Positions 22,802 through 34,545 of a stretch of 64,000 nt of DNA are shown here, one piece after another. Each line of letters starts with the position of its first letter. The stretch's first letter is position 1. The translations under genes were made by a program, and so were the position numbers. The stretch comes from Maratus speciosus (lineage: Eukaryota; Arthropoda; Arachnida; Araneae; Salticidae), in the NCBI GenBank assembly GCA_963932465.1, contig OZ010788.1, positions 666,956,484 to 667,020,483 of the forward strand. The letters are read 5' to 3'. A model generated the notes under the pieces. It had not been told where the DNA came from. It saw only the letters and a program-made list of their open reading frames with translations, and did no database searches.

Positions 22802-22950
22802 TTTATACCATGATCATAGTAAGACACTTAAGTGTCTTAATTTCAGACTTCTATGGTGTCTGAAACTTCATATTCAGACACTTAAGTGTCTGAATTACTT
22901 TTTCAGTCACATATGTGTCTGAATTTTAGACGCCTTTATTTGCAGTGAAT
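22802..22950. repeat. Cluster of AGACACTTAAGTGTCT palindromes
   Basis: Exact copies of the 16-bp palindrome AGACACTTAAGTGTCT occur at about 22823 and 22876, with decayed copies around 22914. The same palindrome is in the adjoining foldback arm (about 22758). The end GCAGTG at about 22945 looks like a second CACTG-type terminus, so this may be part of a second related MITE adjoining the larger element. Confidence 0.6.
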
Positions 22951-23075
22951 GATGTCAATATAATTAAACCTCCCGTTGTGTTCCTTCTTTTTCAATAAAT
23001 TTATTTTTTTTAATTAATTACTAATGAACTTTCACAAATGCACATCCCATCAAACATCACCATATCGACTCTTAA

Positions 23076-23296
23076 CCCTTTCGAAGTTTCTATATCAATA
23101 CGCTTAATGATATGCAAACGCTTAATTTTAATCTTAAACTGCCAAATAGCACCAATAATTTTTTAGTGCATTTTCGATCTCATAATATACGTGGAGAAAA
23201 GCTTTTGATTATTTTAAAATAAATTTGTTCGTAAATTGCGGTGTGAATTAATTATTTGAACATTTTTCGAGCAGAAATGCCTTGTTCCTGAAAGGA
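23076..23296. mobile_element. Degraded ~221-bp TTAA MITE
   Basis: TTAA at 23072-23075 and 23297-23300; the left end CCCTTTCGAAG and the right end, inverted, TCCTTTCAGGAAC agree over about 8 bp. It contains the GGTGTGAATT motif seen inside other TTAA MITEs of this size class. Assignment is moderate because the termini are short. Confidence 0.5.
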
Positions 23297-23426
23297 TTAA
23301 AGGACGGTATCTTTAAATACATAATTCTATTCTTTCATTCTATTCGCACCACTGTACTTTAAAAGTAACTTTTTAAAAAATTGCTCTTGCACATGTTCTG
23401 AAAGTACGAGTAAAAGTTTTCTTTAA

Positions 23427-23625
23427 CCCCTTGGGGACGAGCGACCGGTATACGTGCCGCGTAAGGTACTCAGAATCCGTGATTATTCTCACCAGTAAAT
23501 TTTTATTGTAAATTTTGCCTTATTTAATCCGAGCATTTCCCGATTCATTAAGCCAAAAATTTCTGTCTTGAAAAACCGGTGATAAAAGATTAAAAATTCT
23601 GTAAAAGACGCTCGTCCCGATGGGG
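23427..23625. mobile_element. 199-bp TTAA MITE, CCCCTTGGGGACGAGCG termini
   Basis: The left terminus CCCCTTGGGGACGAGCG and the right terminus CGCTCGTCCCGATGGGG are inverted with two mismatches. The left target is TTAA (23423-23426); the right is decayed to TTGT. It contains ATTCTCACCAGTAAATTTTT, the shared internal motif in inverted orientation. The subterminal ACCGGTA/ACCGGTG pair is also inverted. Non-coding. Confidence 0.8.
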
Positions 23626-23629
23626 TTGT

Positions 23630-26228
23630 TCAAATGTTGTTCAAAGCGAATAAATTTGGTTAAGAGTGCCATTTATTGGTTCATTAAGGGTAAGAAACAA
23701 AGCAGGAAAATAAATATGAAATACAAATGCATTAAATAATTTCTTTTTTTAATATGCACATTCTTTCGAGCATTCCTCTACATTTAGTTCCTTTTCTTTT
23801 CTCTAATTACTTTTTAAATATTTGTAAATGCAGAACGAAAGGTTTTTCTTTCTTTTATGTCCATTCTGTAAAATTTAAAGTAAACGTGATGAAAGTAATA
23901 GTAATCAGCGTCTGAAAAAAAAAAAAACACTGTATCGAAACAAAAAGGCTGTGTAAAATAGCAAAAAAAAAAAAAAAAAAAAAAAAAACTTTAAAAGTGA
24001 CACCGTTTTATACTATTAACAACATAACATCTTGAGGATACTACACTGCATTAAAATATTTTAATAATAAACTCTTATTTTTTTCCGGTTTCAAGAAAAT
24101 TTTTAAATCTGAGACCTACGTGTTTAAAGCCGATTAATTTTCCAAAGATATTTCAAAATAATTAAAAAAATCCCCTCAAAATAAAGAAATAAAATGAAAT
24201 AAAAAAGTAAAACAATTTTCGCATGAAATTTCAGAAATCCCAAGTTAAAACTAAAATTAAAAATTCGCCTCAGCAAACTATGTTTTCTTGTACAATACAA
24301 TACAGCGTTGAAATAAGAAAAATCTTTAGAGAAATATATTTCTTTCGTTATTTACGCTAAGTGCTTTTATAAACAAACTTTGTGAAAAAATGCACTACGA
24401 ATTAAAAGCATTTAATAAATATTTTTTAGCTAATTAGGTTACCTTTTTCTAAAATCCTGAATGAAAAAAAAAGACTGGAAGATTTTTTTTCTTTTATAAA
24501 GAACTAAGCAACAAATAGAATCTTTTACAAATATTAAAAATTATCATAATTAGATTTTTATTTTAGGAGCCGAATACAAAATGCAGTCTTTTATTAGCTG
24601 AAAAAATGCTATGCCTTAATATAATAACATAAAAAATGCAGAATTACAATGAAGGAGAGTATGCGTGTTAAAAATTATACTAAGTAAAAAAGTAAATATT
24701 AGTAATAAAATTAACAAAATATATTTAAGAAATTTCTTTTGCAAGAAAAAAACTTTTAATAAAGAGATTAAAATAAAAGTAAAAATATATTTTCGAAACC
24801 GAAGCACTATTACAATTTTTCTTAGAGGAAAATAAAAAATAAATACACCTTCTTTGTATAATGTCTTTAAGCATTTATCATAAAGACATAAAATATCAAT
24901 CAAAATATCGGAAAAGAGTGAAATAGCAAACAAAATAAAGAGAAAAAGAAGAAGAAAAAAATCGAACAGTCATTCATTTCACATTTTGAGATTTAAATGA
25001 AAAAAAATTACGATGAAAATCATTTTCATCAATTTCGAAGTTTTTTATTTCTCCGATTCTCGTTTTAAAAGCTTCCATCATCTTCGTCTTCACAATTTCA
25101 GCTGCCATATTTTGTCGATAATTATTTATACTTTTATTCTTTTATTATTATTTTATTTTTATGTGTGCACCATCTTTTTAGAAAGGACCAATCATCGATC
25201 TTCATTTCGGAAACCAACAGAGCAAGGCGTCATGTGATCAATAATCTCCAATCGGAGGCGGATTAAAGATCTTTTCAGAGGTCTTTTTATATATGTTTTT
25301 TGCATTATCATTCAGTTCTCAAAAATAGACTTCAATTGGTTTTTGCGCCAAGTTTTTTTCATAGGTGGTATTTTTGAACTGTAGAAGAATTTTTTTAACC
25401 ATTTGGAAAAATGGTTATTGTCCTCGGTCAAGGTAGGAAATCAAAAACATAGCTGAAGCTTTTTATTAGTTGAATCCGCATTTTATTTGTTTTCTGATGG
25501 GTCTATACAGTAATCTGTATTTTCCCTTTACTTTCAACAGAGATGGATACTTCTGTTGCCACTATGACAAAATAGTAATAAAAACTACAAAAAAAAAATA
25601 ATAACTCAGAAACAAATTGAGATACAGCTTTCAAACAAATTGCATTTAAAAGTACATTTTTCTGTATACGATGGTGTAAAAAGTAATATTGAGGAATGTT
25701 TAGAAGTTTAAGAATGAAATTTCATTTAAAATGGGTCCAGGAATATTAATGTTTAATCCATGGTGTACGTAATGTATGACCAGCTCCGCAGAAGTTTAAA
25801 AATTTACAGTACCGAAAAATGTAATCCATGGCATACGTAATGTATGATTAACTCCGTGCGATTTTTCATGTCTTAAATTTTAGTCTTTGAAAAAATCATT
25901 TTCCAAAAGGTCGTTGTAATTTGTTAAATTGCTTTTTTTTTCTTTTTTTTTGCCATTTTCGATGAAAAATTGGAAATTATGATTAAAGCTCATGGCATTT
26001 CGTGACTCAAAACTCATTATATTCCATGTGCCAAATGTTTGCCGATTTTTTGTTTGTTGTTTTTATAGGAAAGGAAAAGTGAATAAACAGTTGTAAAAAA
26101 ATTACAGATGCATTTCATAGCACATTGGGAGTCTTGTTAATTGTTCAAATCATTGAACATCTAACTTAACTAATTTCTAACTGCCAGAAGAAAGTTTAGT
26201 TTTATGGCTGCACAGAAAATAAATTGCC
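23630..26228. other. AT-rich stretch with minor repeats
   Basis: Contains a poly-A tract at about 23964-23988 and a two-copy direct repeat (AATCCATGGYRTACGTAATG) at about 25755 and 25823. A segment at 25183-25285 (AATCATCGATCTTCATTTC..CCAATCGGAGGCGGATTAAAG) is repeated at 31430-31530. Reading frames of 74-105 codons near 24616-25237 are low-complexity. No gene is supported. Confidence 0.5.
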
Positions 26229-26232
26229 TTAA

Positions 26233-27148
26233 CCCTTAAATGTGCGATTTTTTATTTTGTTTCGAAAAAATTATATATGATCTTCTGAAAGGTTTATTAC
26301 ACAGGAAAAGAAAATAAAAAAAATCAGAGAAGAATTTTTCATATAATACATCAATCTTTTCTTCTGTTGCACATCTGCAATACAAGTAAAAACTACTGTC
26401 GTGCGGCTGTTTTGCTCTAGAATATTGCAAATTAGTAAATATTTTAATAAGTATATCTCTAAACACTTTATTTTATATAATTATTTATTTTATAACACTT
26501 AATATTTAACCCTTTAATCCCCATGATAGAATACATTCTAGAAATTACGTAGTTCAGAGAATCTGGCTTTATAGTAGAAAGTTTCAATCAAAGCGATATA
26601 AGTAAGCGTCCTATCTTAAATGCGAGAGGTAACCGCAAGATTAAAGGCGACGTCACATCAATCAAGGTCGCACGCCACGTAGCGGACGGAGTTAAACTAC
26701 AGGAAGATGCATAACTGTTTTCTTACTTCACACCACTAAAACTGTAAAGTTTTTTTCATCTTGATTAATAGCTGAAATGTGTCTGACAAAGCGAAGAAAG
26801 CTTCGTGACGTCAAGTGCATCTCGACGCTCCTCTCGCCATGCCGTTATTTTGCAAATAAATGCGGCAAAGAAAATTCAGTTCCATAAGTGACTAAAGATT
26901 TAGAAAACATGCGCAGATGATTGATATCCTGTCATATACGACGTCACACTAAAAACCCGCGCATGTGGATTATCACCCCGCCCACAAGATGGCGCAACTG
27001 TGCTAATTTCGCTTTATTTAAATACGGAATGTCTGTTATTAATTAAAGGATATATCGCTATTTTAATTTTCTGGTGCGAATTAAAAAAAAATTCTATTAA
27101 ATTCAAAACTCTGTTGTTTGAATATATGCAAAGCTGCGCACAAAAGGG
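26233..27148. mobile_element. TTAA element, CCCTTAAATGTGCG family, long copy
   Basis: TTAA at 26229-26232; the right target is decayed to TTGA. Left end CCCTTAAATGTGCG, right end CTGCGCACAAAAGGG. It is homologous to 35412-35926 but carries about 410 extra bases at 26590-27003, which are richer in GC and CG (GACGTCACATCAATC, CCCGCGCATGTGG). An internal CCCTTTAATCCCCATGATAG and TTTCTGGTGCGAATT are shared by both copies. The extra block may be ancestral sequence lost from the shorter copy. No transposase is recognised. Confidence 0.8.
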
Positions 27149-27684
27149 TTGAAAAAGGAAGATTCTGTTAAAAATTTCATATCTATACCATAAAGGACAA
27201 ACATGCCTGTGCGTAACGCTGACGTTATTTTAACGGCGGCAGGAACAGACGATTAAATGCTTTTATTAGCTTTTATTACAATTTTTTAAACTTCTAAATA
27301 TCGCATATTTTTAATTTTTACACCGTCGAATATGGAGAAAAATGTAGTTTGAAATGCAATTTGTTTGAAAATTATACCGCGATTTGCTTGAAAACTGTAT
27401 TGCAATTGACTCAATTTTTATTGTTTTTAAAATAATTTTTTTTTTCAAATCTATCTCTATCGCGCGTAGACGATTATGAAAGAAAAATCCGTTTGAACTT
27501 AAATTAATATAAATAGCTCTATAAGACTACAAACCCTTAAAAATATCAGAAAGTTAAAATTAGTTGCATTGAATACTTCTGTTTTTATATGGACTTGAAG
27601 CGAGAGCTCTGTTTACATGTTTTTCGTTATCGATCGTATATTTCGTTATCTTAAGAAACGCAAAGCCCAACCTAGTGAAAAAGA

Positions 27685-27755
27685 TTCCATGCCGGGACTC
27701 GAACCCGGGCCATCAGTAATGCGCACTGACGTTCTACCGACTAAACCACATGGAA
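27685..27755 (-). tRNA. Complete tRNA cloverleaf-like sequence, probably SINE- or element-derived
   Basis: On the minus strand the 71-nt sequence folds fully. The acceptor TTCCATG/CATGGAA is 7 of 7 paired; the D-stem is GTTT/GAAC; the anticodon stem TCAGT/ACTGA has a 7-nt loop GCGCATT; the T-stem CCGGG/CCCGG has loop TTCGAGT. The loop would give anticodon GCA (Cys), but position 33 is C instead of the near-universal U. The flank at 27765-27820 (TATGTTGGCAAGGCTACAG, GCAGCACAAGATGGAATATT) matches the tRNA-bearing foldback at 10060-10110. So it is more likely a mobile tRNA-derived copy than a housekeeping gene. Confidence 0.5.
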
Positions 27756-27900
27756 CGATACCCAGCCTGGAAAATTTATCACTATTGTATGTTGGCAAGG
27801 CTACAGACGCAGCACAAGATGGAATATTTATCGTGAGCCACCGACATGGAGCAAACACGAAACTTAATTAAATCCAGCATTTTCACTATGTTGGCCTTTG
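27756..27900 (-). mobile_element. Body shared with the tRNA-bearing foldback family
   Basis: This segment continues from the tRNA-like sequence and is homologous to 10045-10110 and its inverted partner near 10380-10440 (CAACATATATGGGAAATG, TAGCCTTACC). Here only one arm is present and no inverted partner was found, so this copy is a single-arm or truncated member. Confidence 0.55.
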
Positions 27901-29705
27901 CGCCTCTTAAGCAATTACTTTGAAATTTGTTTTTATTTGAAATATTGTATGCAAGGCGAATGTTTGTCTCTGGAATAATTCCCATGTATTAATATAGTTT
28001 CTATCGATGCTGGTTGCTTTGAAGTGAATTTAATTTATTTGTTAACAAAAAATATATCAACAACGAGTCGTTTGACCGGTGCCAAATCAAAATATTTCGA
28101 CTCGAACCAGAAATTTCTTCTCCGAACAAATAAAATAGAAATCACAGCGAAACAAGATAAATTGAGAGTTAAATTGTTTTAAATAAATTTCTGGTGTATT
28201 ATTCGTTCAAGATTAAATCAGCATGATATTCAATATCTAAATTACTGCTTTGGATTGCTGATATGGAATTAACACGGCTGAAACTAGATTCAACCATATT
28301 ACTAACTTAGAAGTGCAAACAAAAAATGGAAGTATTACGTACTATTTCGATCATTTTCATGTGACACATGCTCAAATTATCCAAATTTATTAAACTTATC
28401 AAAAAATATATGAAAACGACATTTTGGGAAAGCAGCTTAGCATCAAGATCAATTGATAACTCAAAAATTTCTTCCTGCAAGTTATATTTGATAATTTCAC
28501 CTTTTGTCAAAAATGCTGTTGTGGTGGCCTAATCTAGGATCATACCGATTTTCGGTGTTTTTAACATTTTTACAATATGAATTCGAAGAGTGACAGACAA
28601 TTCCACTCTTGTATTTTATGAAAATTGATGCTTTTTTTTAATTATTGGCCCCAAAATTAATTTTAAATGCCGAATCGGTCATTTTTAATATCATACAGTC
28701 CACTTTAGCGACCCTTTGTCTAATGTCACCAATCCGATCAATCGAATCAGGCAATATAAAATAGATGAGAAAAATATGCTGTCTTACACCAGAAAAATAT
28801 ACTGTTTAATTAAATAGAATAAAAAAAATATTAAGTTTACTTTATGCGTTGCCAATTCTATCTTGCATTCAAAACCTTTAGGGATTTTCGTTACATGTTA
28901 ACAGAAATTAGAATAAACACCTTCGTAGGATGAACAGTTTCCAAAGGCATTCTATGCACCATTGTAAAATGAAAAATGCCTTTTATGTAATTAAATAATA
29001 CACCTATTTCGCGTTATTTTAATAAATTTTACTACATGCAATTTTTTAAATTTATTTTAGAAATAAAATATTGAATGGGAAAATTTCCTAAGCTGTTCAT
29101 ACTTTAGAAACGACATAAAATTTAATAACTTCACCATAATTTATAAGAAATAATCCTTTGGGGGATTATGTAAGAGTTATTCTTGACTTATTTTGAGATA
29201 TTTTAGGATTCGCCGAAGAATTTCAGTGCATGTGAAATTAAGACAAGATTTGTAGAATATTTAGATTTTCCATGGCAACATCAGATATGTAGGAAAAGGT
29301 TAAAGAACTATACAGGAAATAGCACAGCCAGAAAATTCTAGAAAAGCTATGGCGGACAAATAATACAGTACTTTATAACATAAATCCTTATCTCGCAAAC
29401 TTTTTCAGATTTTCCAGACGTGGGTGCAAGAATTATATTATTAAAAGGATCTTATTCCGTTGTGAAAACCTGTAGCATTGAGCTAAGCAAGGTATTGATT
29501 GCTTCATGCGTCATAAATTCAGTTAATATATAAGAATATAATAAAATTTTGTTTATAAATTGTAATAATTGTTCTGAATTTCTATAAAATATTATGTTGG
29601 GAGGCAGAAATAATTAATTAAAAACCATTAACGTTTCAAAAATTTTATTTGACTAGAATTATCACACCACTAATTTCTTCGAAGTTGAAATATTTAACTT
29701 TATAA
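27901..29705. other. Unassigned AT-rich sequence
   Basis: No repeat, RNA gene or exon could be supported. A 67-codon minus-strand frame (28307-28510) has no recognisable domain. Confidence 0.5.
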
Positions 29706-29709
29706 GTTT

Positions 29710-29766
29710 TAACTCTTTCGAGACGGCATCCCTTACACAAATTTTATTTGGTTGGTATCGCTTTTT
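29710..29766 (+). mobile_element. Solitary TTAA-element end (CTCTTTCGAGACGGCATC)
   Basis: TTAA at about 29707-29710 is followed by CTCTTTCGAGACGGCATC and CTTACAC, matching the element end at 1-154 (minus) and 40335 (plus). It is cut after about 55 bp by the AGGTGCGTTCGTA element beginning at 29767. No right-hand partner was found. Confidence 0.5.
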
Positions 29767-30310
29767 AGGTGCGTTCGTAATTATATAAATACGTACCACC
29801 TATAGTCGCCGTTCAGTCCGTCCGTCCGCATATAACAGAGCAAAACTACTCAACCGAATGGTATGAAATTTTAAATACATAATTGTTGTAAAATTTTGTC
29901 GAGTCATTTCAAATTTTATGGAAATCGGATGTTATAGTTTAATTACAGGGGTAGTCAAGTGTCTTCTGTTACATTACGGCCAGTGGGAAAAAAGTACTGC
30001 AAGTGCATTTTAATGATGTTACAGCCTTCCGAATGATCTGAAATTTTAAACATATAATTGTTGCAAAATTTTGTAAAGTCATTTCAAATTTTATGAAAAT
30101 CGGATGCAAAGTTCAATTACAGGGACAGTCAAAAGTTTTTCGTTGCATTAAGGCCAATGGGAAAATATTATTTCAAGTGCATTTTAATGATGTGACAGCC
30201 TTTCGAACAGAATGATATTGATATGCACTTATGAAGTGCATTAAAATATACATTCATTACAATATGCGGTGCAAAATATTTATAAAACTAGTTATAGTAC
30301 GAACGCACCT
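29767..30310. mobile_element. Element with AGGTGCGTTCGTA termini
   Basis: The left end AGGTGCGTTCGTAATTATA and right end TATAGTACGAACGCACCT are inverted repeats. The interior carries a direct duplication of about 190 bp (GAAATTTTAAAYATATAATTG near 29867 and 30046). A CCGTCCGTCCGCATATAACA motif lies near the left end. A truncated relative is at 34546-34745 and a short end-piece at about 55556-55580. No target duplication is clear and no coding sequence remains; the superfamily is unassigned. Confidence 0.65.
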
Positions 30311-30379
30311 CATTTGCCACGTTTGTCGAGCAATTAGTGTATTTAAACAGTGTATTTAAATCTCTGTAGTCTCTTCACG

Positions 30380-31290
30380 TATACACACATAGTCTCATTG
30401 AAAATGCAATTTTAACAAAAATGTTCAAGAATATATTCAACTCCAAAATCGTCACGATTATTGATTATACAATTGGTAGAAATAACGCGTCTCATGAAAA
30501 ATAAGTTATTACTGAGAAATATTATTTTTTTCATTTATATTGTATACAGTCATGTATAATCTAACTGAGAATGCAATTTTAACAAAAATGTTGAAGAACG
30601 CATTTAAGAGGCTACTTCAGTCAAATGAAAAGACACATTCGCTAATGCTAATCCTACGGACGAAATTTATAAAGATATCTCGGTCGCATTTCAACATTTT
30701 TAAATGATTTCTTTTGCATTGAATAGTTGAGATCGATCTGTATGCAGGCCATTTTTTACTTTTTCGATTTTGACTGCAGATATTTTTTATGAGGATGCTT
30801 TTACTTTCGAAACCGGTTCCGAAAATGAAAGTGTTCTCATAAGAAATACCTGTAAACAAAATCGAAAAAGTAAAAAACGGCCTTTGTACAAATCAATCTC
30901 AACTATTCAATGCAAAAGAAATCATTTAAAAATATTGAAATGCGACCGAGATATCTTTATAAATTTCTTCTATATTATTAGCATTAGCGATCGGGTCTTT
31001 TCCTTTGACTGAAGTAGCCTCTTAACTCCAAATTCCTCACGATTATTGATTATACAATTGGGAGAAATAACGTGCCTCATGAAAAATAATTTATTACTGA
31101 GAAATATTATTCTCTTCATGTATATTGTATACACACATAGTCTCATTGAAAATGCAATTTTAACAAAAATGTTCAAGAATACATTCAACTCCAAATTCCT
31201 CACGATTATTGATTATACAATTGGGAGAAATAACCTGCCTCGTGGAAAATAAGTTATTACTGAGACATATTCTTCCATGAAAAAGTGATA
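30380..31290. repeat. ~165-bp tandem repeat, three copies, interrupted
   Basis: AATGCAATTTTAACAAAAATG begins at 30403, 30570 and 31151. The first spacing is 167 bp; the second becomes 163 bp when the 414-bp element and its TTAA duplicate are removed. Units also share TTATTGATTATACAATTG and AATAAGTTATTACTGAGA. Non-coding; the class is unknown. Confidence 0.8.
30608..31021. mobile_element. TTAA foldback element GAGGCTACTTCAG
   Basis: The 414-bp near-palindrome is flanked by TTAA at 30604-30607 and 31022-31025 and begins GAGGCTACTTCAGTCAAA. The arms run about 175 bp each and meet around a short centre near 30815. Both strands read an 80-codon frame from centre to tip (30770-31012 plus, 30617-30859 minus) and the two peptides are clearly similar (both contain KSISTIQCKRNHLK-like text). 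Because the arms are palindromic, shared frames are expected; no domain is recognised. It interrupts the 165-bp tandem array. Confidence 0.85.
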
Positions 31291-32204
31291 AAAAAAAAAG
31301 CCTTTAAACTTCAGTAATCCACTAGCTTAAATAGGAAAATTGCAAAAAGAAGAACACTTAAATCAGAGCACTTTTATAATTATTTAATATTTCTTTTTCT
31401 CACCGTAAATGTTCGTCATTTTTTGGGAAAGAACAAATCATCAATCTTCATTTCTGTGACAGACAGAGCGAGGCGCTACGTCATCAATATCCACCAATCG
31501 GAGATGGATTAAAGATTCTTCCTTCAGCACTTCTGTATTTTGGTAAACTCCTTCAATACAAAGTGTTCTTTTCTGGTAAGAACTTTTTAAAAGTCCAGGG
31601 AAACATCGAAAAGTTCTTTAGAGTTTTGATTTACTTTTCAATGAAAAACGGAGAAAAAGGAAGAAAAAAAACTAACACAGTCGTAAGTCACGCTTCGCAA
31701 AGTCATTATTATTGGACTGTTTTTTAGTTTTTCTCCTTTTTTTTTTCTATAGAATTTTATTCGCTAGTTTCATAGAAACTTAGCGAAAAAAAGTATAAAA
31801 AAATATCCAAAACATTTAAGGAAAGGAAATGAAAAATGGAGAATGAAATATTTTTGGAAAAACCCATTTATGTAAATAGAAGACAGTAATGAGGAGTCTC
31901 GAGTTTTTCTAAAACTTGAAACTGAATTGTCTTGTTATAATGCTTTTAAATCCAATGAAATGCATCTAGTCTTTCTTTTATTTTGATTTTTTTTTATTAA
32001 ATCTATAAATATCCCAAAAGACAAACTGCACATCGATAAGGAAATTTTAACTTGACCAACATGGCTTTGAAATATTGTTAAAAAATTAGTAGTTATAAAA
32101 TTGTTATAAAAAAAACGAGAGTGCTTAAAATTTTTTTCTTTTTCTATTCTAAATTGTAACAATAAGTTTCACGAAATACATGCAAACTTTTCTATCTGTT
32201 AATA
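31291..32204. other. Unassigned sequence with one dispersed segment
   Basis: The segment 31430-31530 (AAATCATCAATCTTCATTTC..CCAATCGGAGATGGATTAAAG) repeats 25183-25285 at recognisable identity, so it is part of an unclassified dispersed repeat. The rest is AT-rich with no support for genes. Confidence 0.45.
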
Positions 32205-32375
32205 TTGGGTCGATCGGAAAGTCATGTCGTGTTGGGAAAATCAATTCGAACCGGAAAAATCTACCCGGTAATTATTAGACACTAGATATTGGAATCTATG
32301 TCTAATAATTAAATGATAGAATTTTCCGGTACGAATTGATTTTTCGAACATGACACGACTTTCCGATCGACCCAA
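32205..32375. mobile_element. 171-bp mariner-type foldback MITE
   Basis: Inverted termini TTGGGTCGATCGGAAAGTCA and its complement are nearly perfect and extend over about 30 bp. TA flanks both sides (32203-32204, 32376-32377). Further inward, AATTCGAACCGGAAAA pairs with TTTTCCGGTACGAATT. This terminal sequence is typical of mariner elements. No transposase remains. Confidence 0.88.
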
Positions 32376-32377
32376 TA

Positions 32378-34033
32378 ATAATAATAAAAACCGTTGCATG
32401 TAAATAAGAGGAATTATATCCTAATAGCTATGGTTTTGAATATTATTAAGAGCATTGATGATAAAAACATAAAAGTGTTTTAGGAAAGAGGTCCCTTCCC
32501 TTTTAAAATCCGAAACGTAAATTTAAACTTAACGAAATGCACGCAGATCATTTTAAATAATAAATGTTACATAAGTACTATTTACTGAGAATAAGGAAGC
32601 TCTAAGTCGAGTGAGATATTTTTTAAATTAAGAAAAATATTAGTGTACCGAAAAAGTTATAAATACAAAGTACTTACTAAACAGCCATTTTTTTTTTTCA
32701 GAACAGGATTGTAAAATCACTCACCTAAAATAATAAAAAGAACATTAAATATTTTCTGGAAGAATTAAAAGTACATGAATATGAAAACACATGATAAATC
32801 ATCAAATATATTGTTATAATTAGATACGAGTTACAACAACAATATAATTAATAATACGACAAACCATGCTCGCTAAAATAAGTCAACAGGCTTTGAAACT
32901 GCAACAATGAAATATTTTAACATTTATATATTATATGTTATATATTATATATAATATATTATAACACTAAAAAGTAGAAAATAAAACATAAATAAAATAT
33001 GAAGAGTAATATATTTTTAAATACATACCATTTTATTAATTAATAGTTATTAACATTATTAAATTAGGATAAACGTTGAGAAAACAATTTAGTATTCTTG
33101 AATAGATAGTTTAAGAAATGCTTTATTTTCTTTCCTGTTCTCATATCTTAAAAAAGAAACAAAGAAAAAACTATATAATTTTTAATAAATTCACTAGTTC
33201 GCGCTTTCTACAAAGCGTAAATCAAAGTTGTAAAATTTCCATGAGCGGTACCAATACCAAATTAACTTTCTGAAACGGAAACGTCTTACAAGGAAGGTCT
33301 CCATACGGGCATACTCTGAAAAATCTCAAAAAAAAAATATATATATAGAATGTTTTACTCAAGAGGATAGATATTTTTATAAAACAAATTTCGGACAAAT
33401 TTTCGGAGATATGTTTATAAAACAAAGACCGTCCGTAAAAAAATAATGAAAATTTCGATATTTGGAAATTTATTACCGGCTGGCGATAAAATAAAATTTC
33501 AGAAAATACTTTTTTATGTCAAATACTCTTTAAAATAATAAATGTTTCATATTGAACTCGTTTAAATAAATTTAATGTAAATAACTTTAGTATTGTCAGT
33601 TTTGGTTTGATTTAACAATAGTTTTATCATATATATATATATATATATATATATTTATTTATTTATAATGAAAGTTAACTATCAAATTTTATGAATTAAA
33701 ACAAAATTTAAATTAATTAAAATTGTTTCAATCTCAAAATTAAGTCCAATCGAGCACTGTCGATTCAATTTTGTTGCTATGGAAACAACGACTTAATTGA
33801 TATTGAAATGAATAACCGCAACATTCTTCATCTTGCCTTTATATTGGAATACGATTAAATATATGAAGATATTTTTATATATGAAATTGTTTTTAAAGTA
33901 ATAAAATTTAAATAACGAGCAACATAAACATGTAAAACGAAAAAAAAGTTTATTTATTAAACTCTCTCATTGTTTAAGTTTAAATTCATTAAATACTATT
34001 TACACGCATTCTAAAAATCAATTTTCAGGTGCA
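32378..34033. other. AT-rich stretch with a long TA microsatellite
   Basis: A TA-rich palindromic patch lies at 32920-32964 and an (AT)n run at about 33628-33654. No other feature is supported. Confidence 0.5.
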
Positions 34034-34037
34034 TTAA

Positions 34038-34246
34038 CCCCTTAACTGTCGCATTAAATTACGGTTTAAAAATTCAAATTGCTTACTGGTACCACATTTA
34101 TGAAAAAGAAATATTCACCTCATTCAATTACAGGTAAAACGATATCATAATAAAGCCAATTACACTATTTTACAAAACTGGTGGGAATCAAACAATCTGA
34201 ATAAAGAACACAGCCCTTGAATATCACGGGAGCGAGAATTAATGGG
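34038..34246. mobile_element. 209-bp TTAA MITE
   Basis: Flanked by TTAA at 34034-34037 and 34247-34250. The ends CCCCTTAACTGTCGC and, inverted, CCCATTAATTCTCGC match over 15 bp with about three mismatches. It contains TTACTGGTACCACATTT and AACTGGTGGGAATC, the internal motif common to this size class. Confidence 0.7.
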
Positions 34247-34545
34247 TTAAAATCGTTTGCTTTTGGCGAGAAAAAGTACTGCTCGCCAAATCGCGTGACG
34301 CTTTCGTCTCTTCGCGCCAAATACTCGAAAGTATATTATTTTTTTACAGACTTTCTACTGTAATTCCGCCGCTAAATTTGACTGATCCTTTATTACATAC
34401 ATAGGTAGGGTAATTAGTATTTTTTTTCCAAAATATTCTGAGTATGCCCGGTAAGAAGACCTTAGAACTACATGAATCGTAATCATAAAATTAGGTGTGA
34501 TTTTTAAAAATATACATGGAATGCTTATAAAAGACTGAGTTTTTT

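Noticed and set aside
24616..24933. 105-codon minus-strand frame, hydrophobic
   Set aside because: The Phe/Leu/Ile-rich composition is expected from AT-rich sequence; no domain, no flanking gene signals.
27617..27871. Overlapping frames on both strands, 84 and 70 codons
   Set aside because: Both are translations of the tRNA-like sequence and its flank; tRNA-derived GC-rich segments often give open frames.
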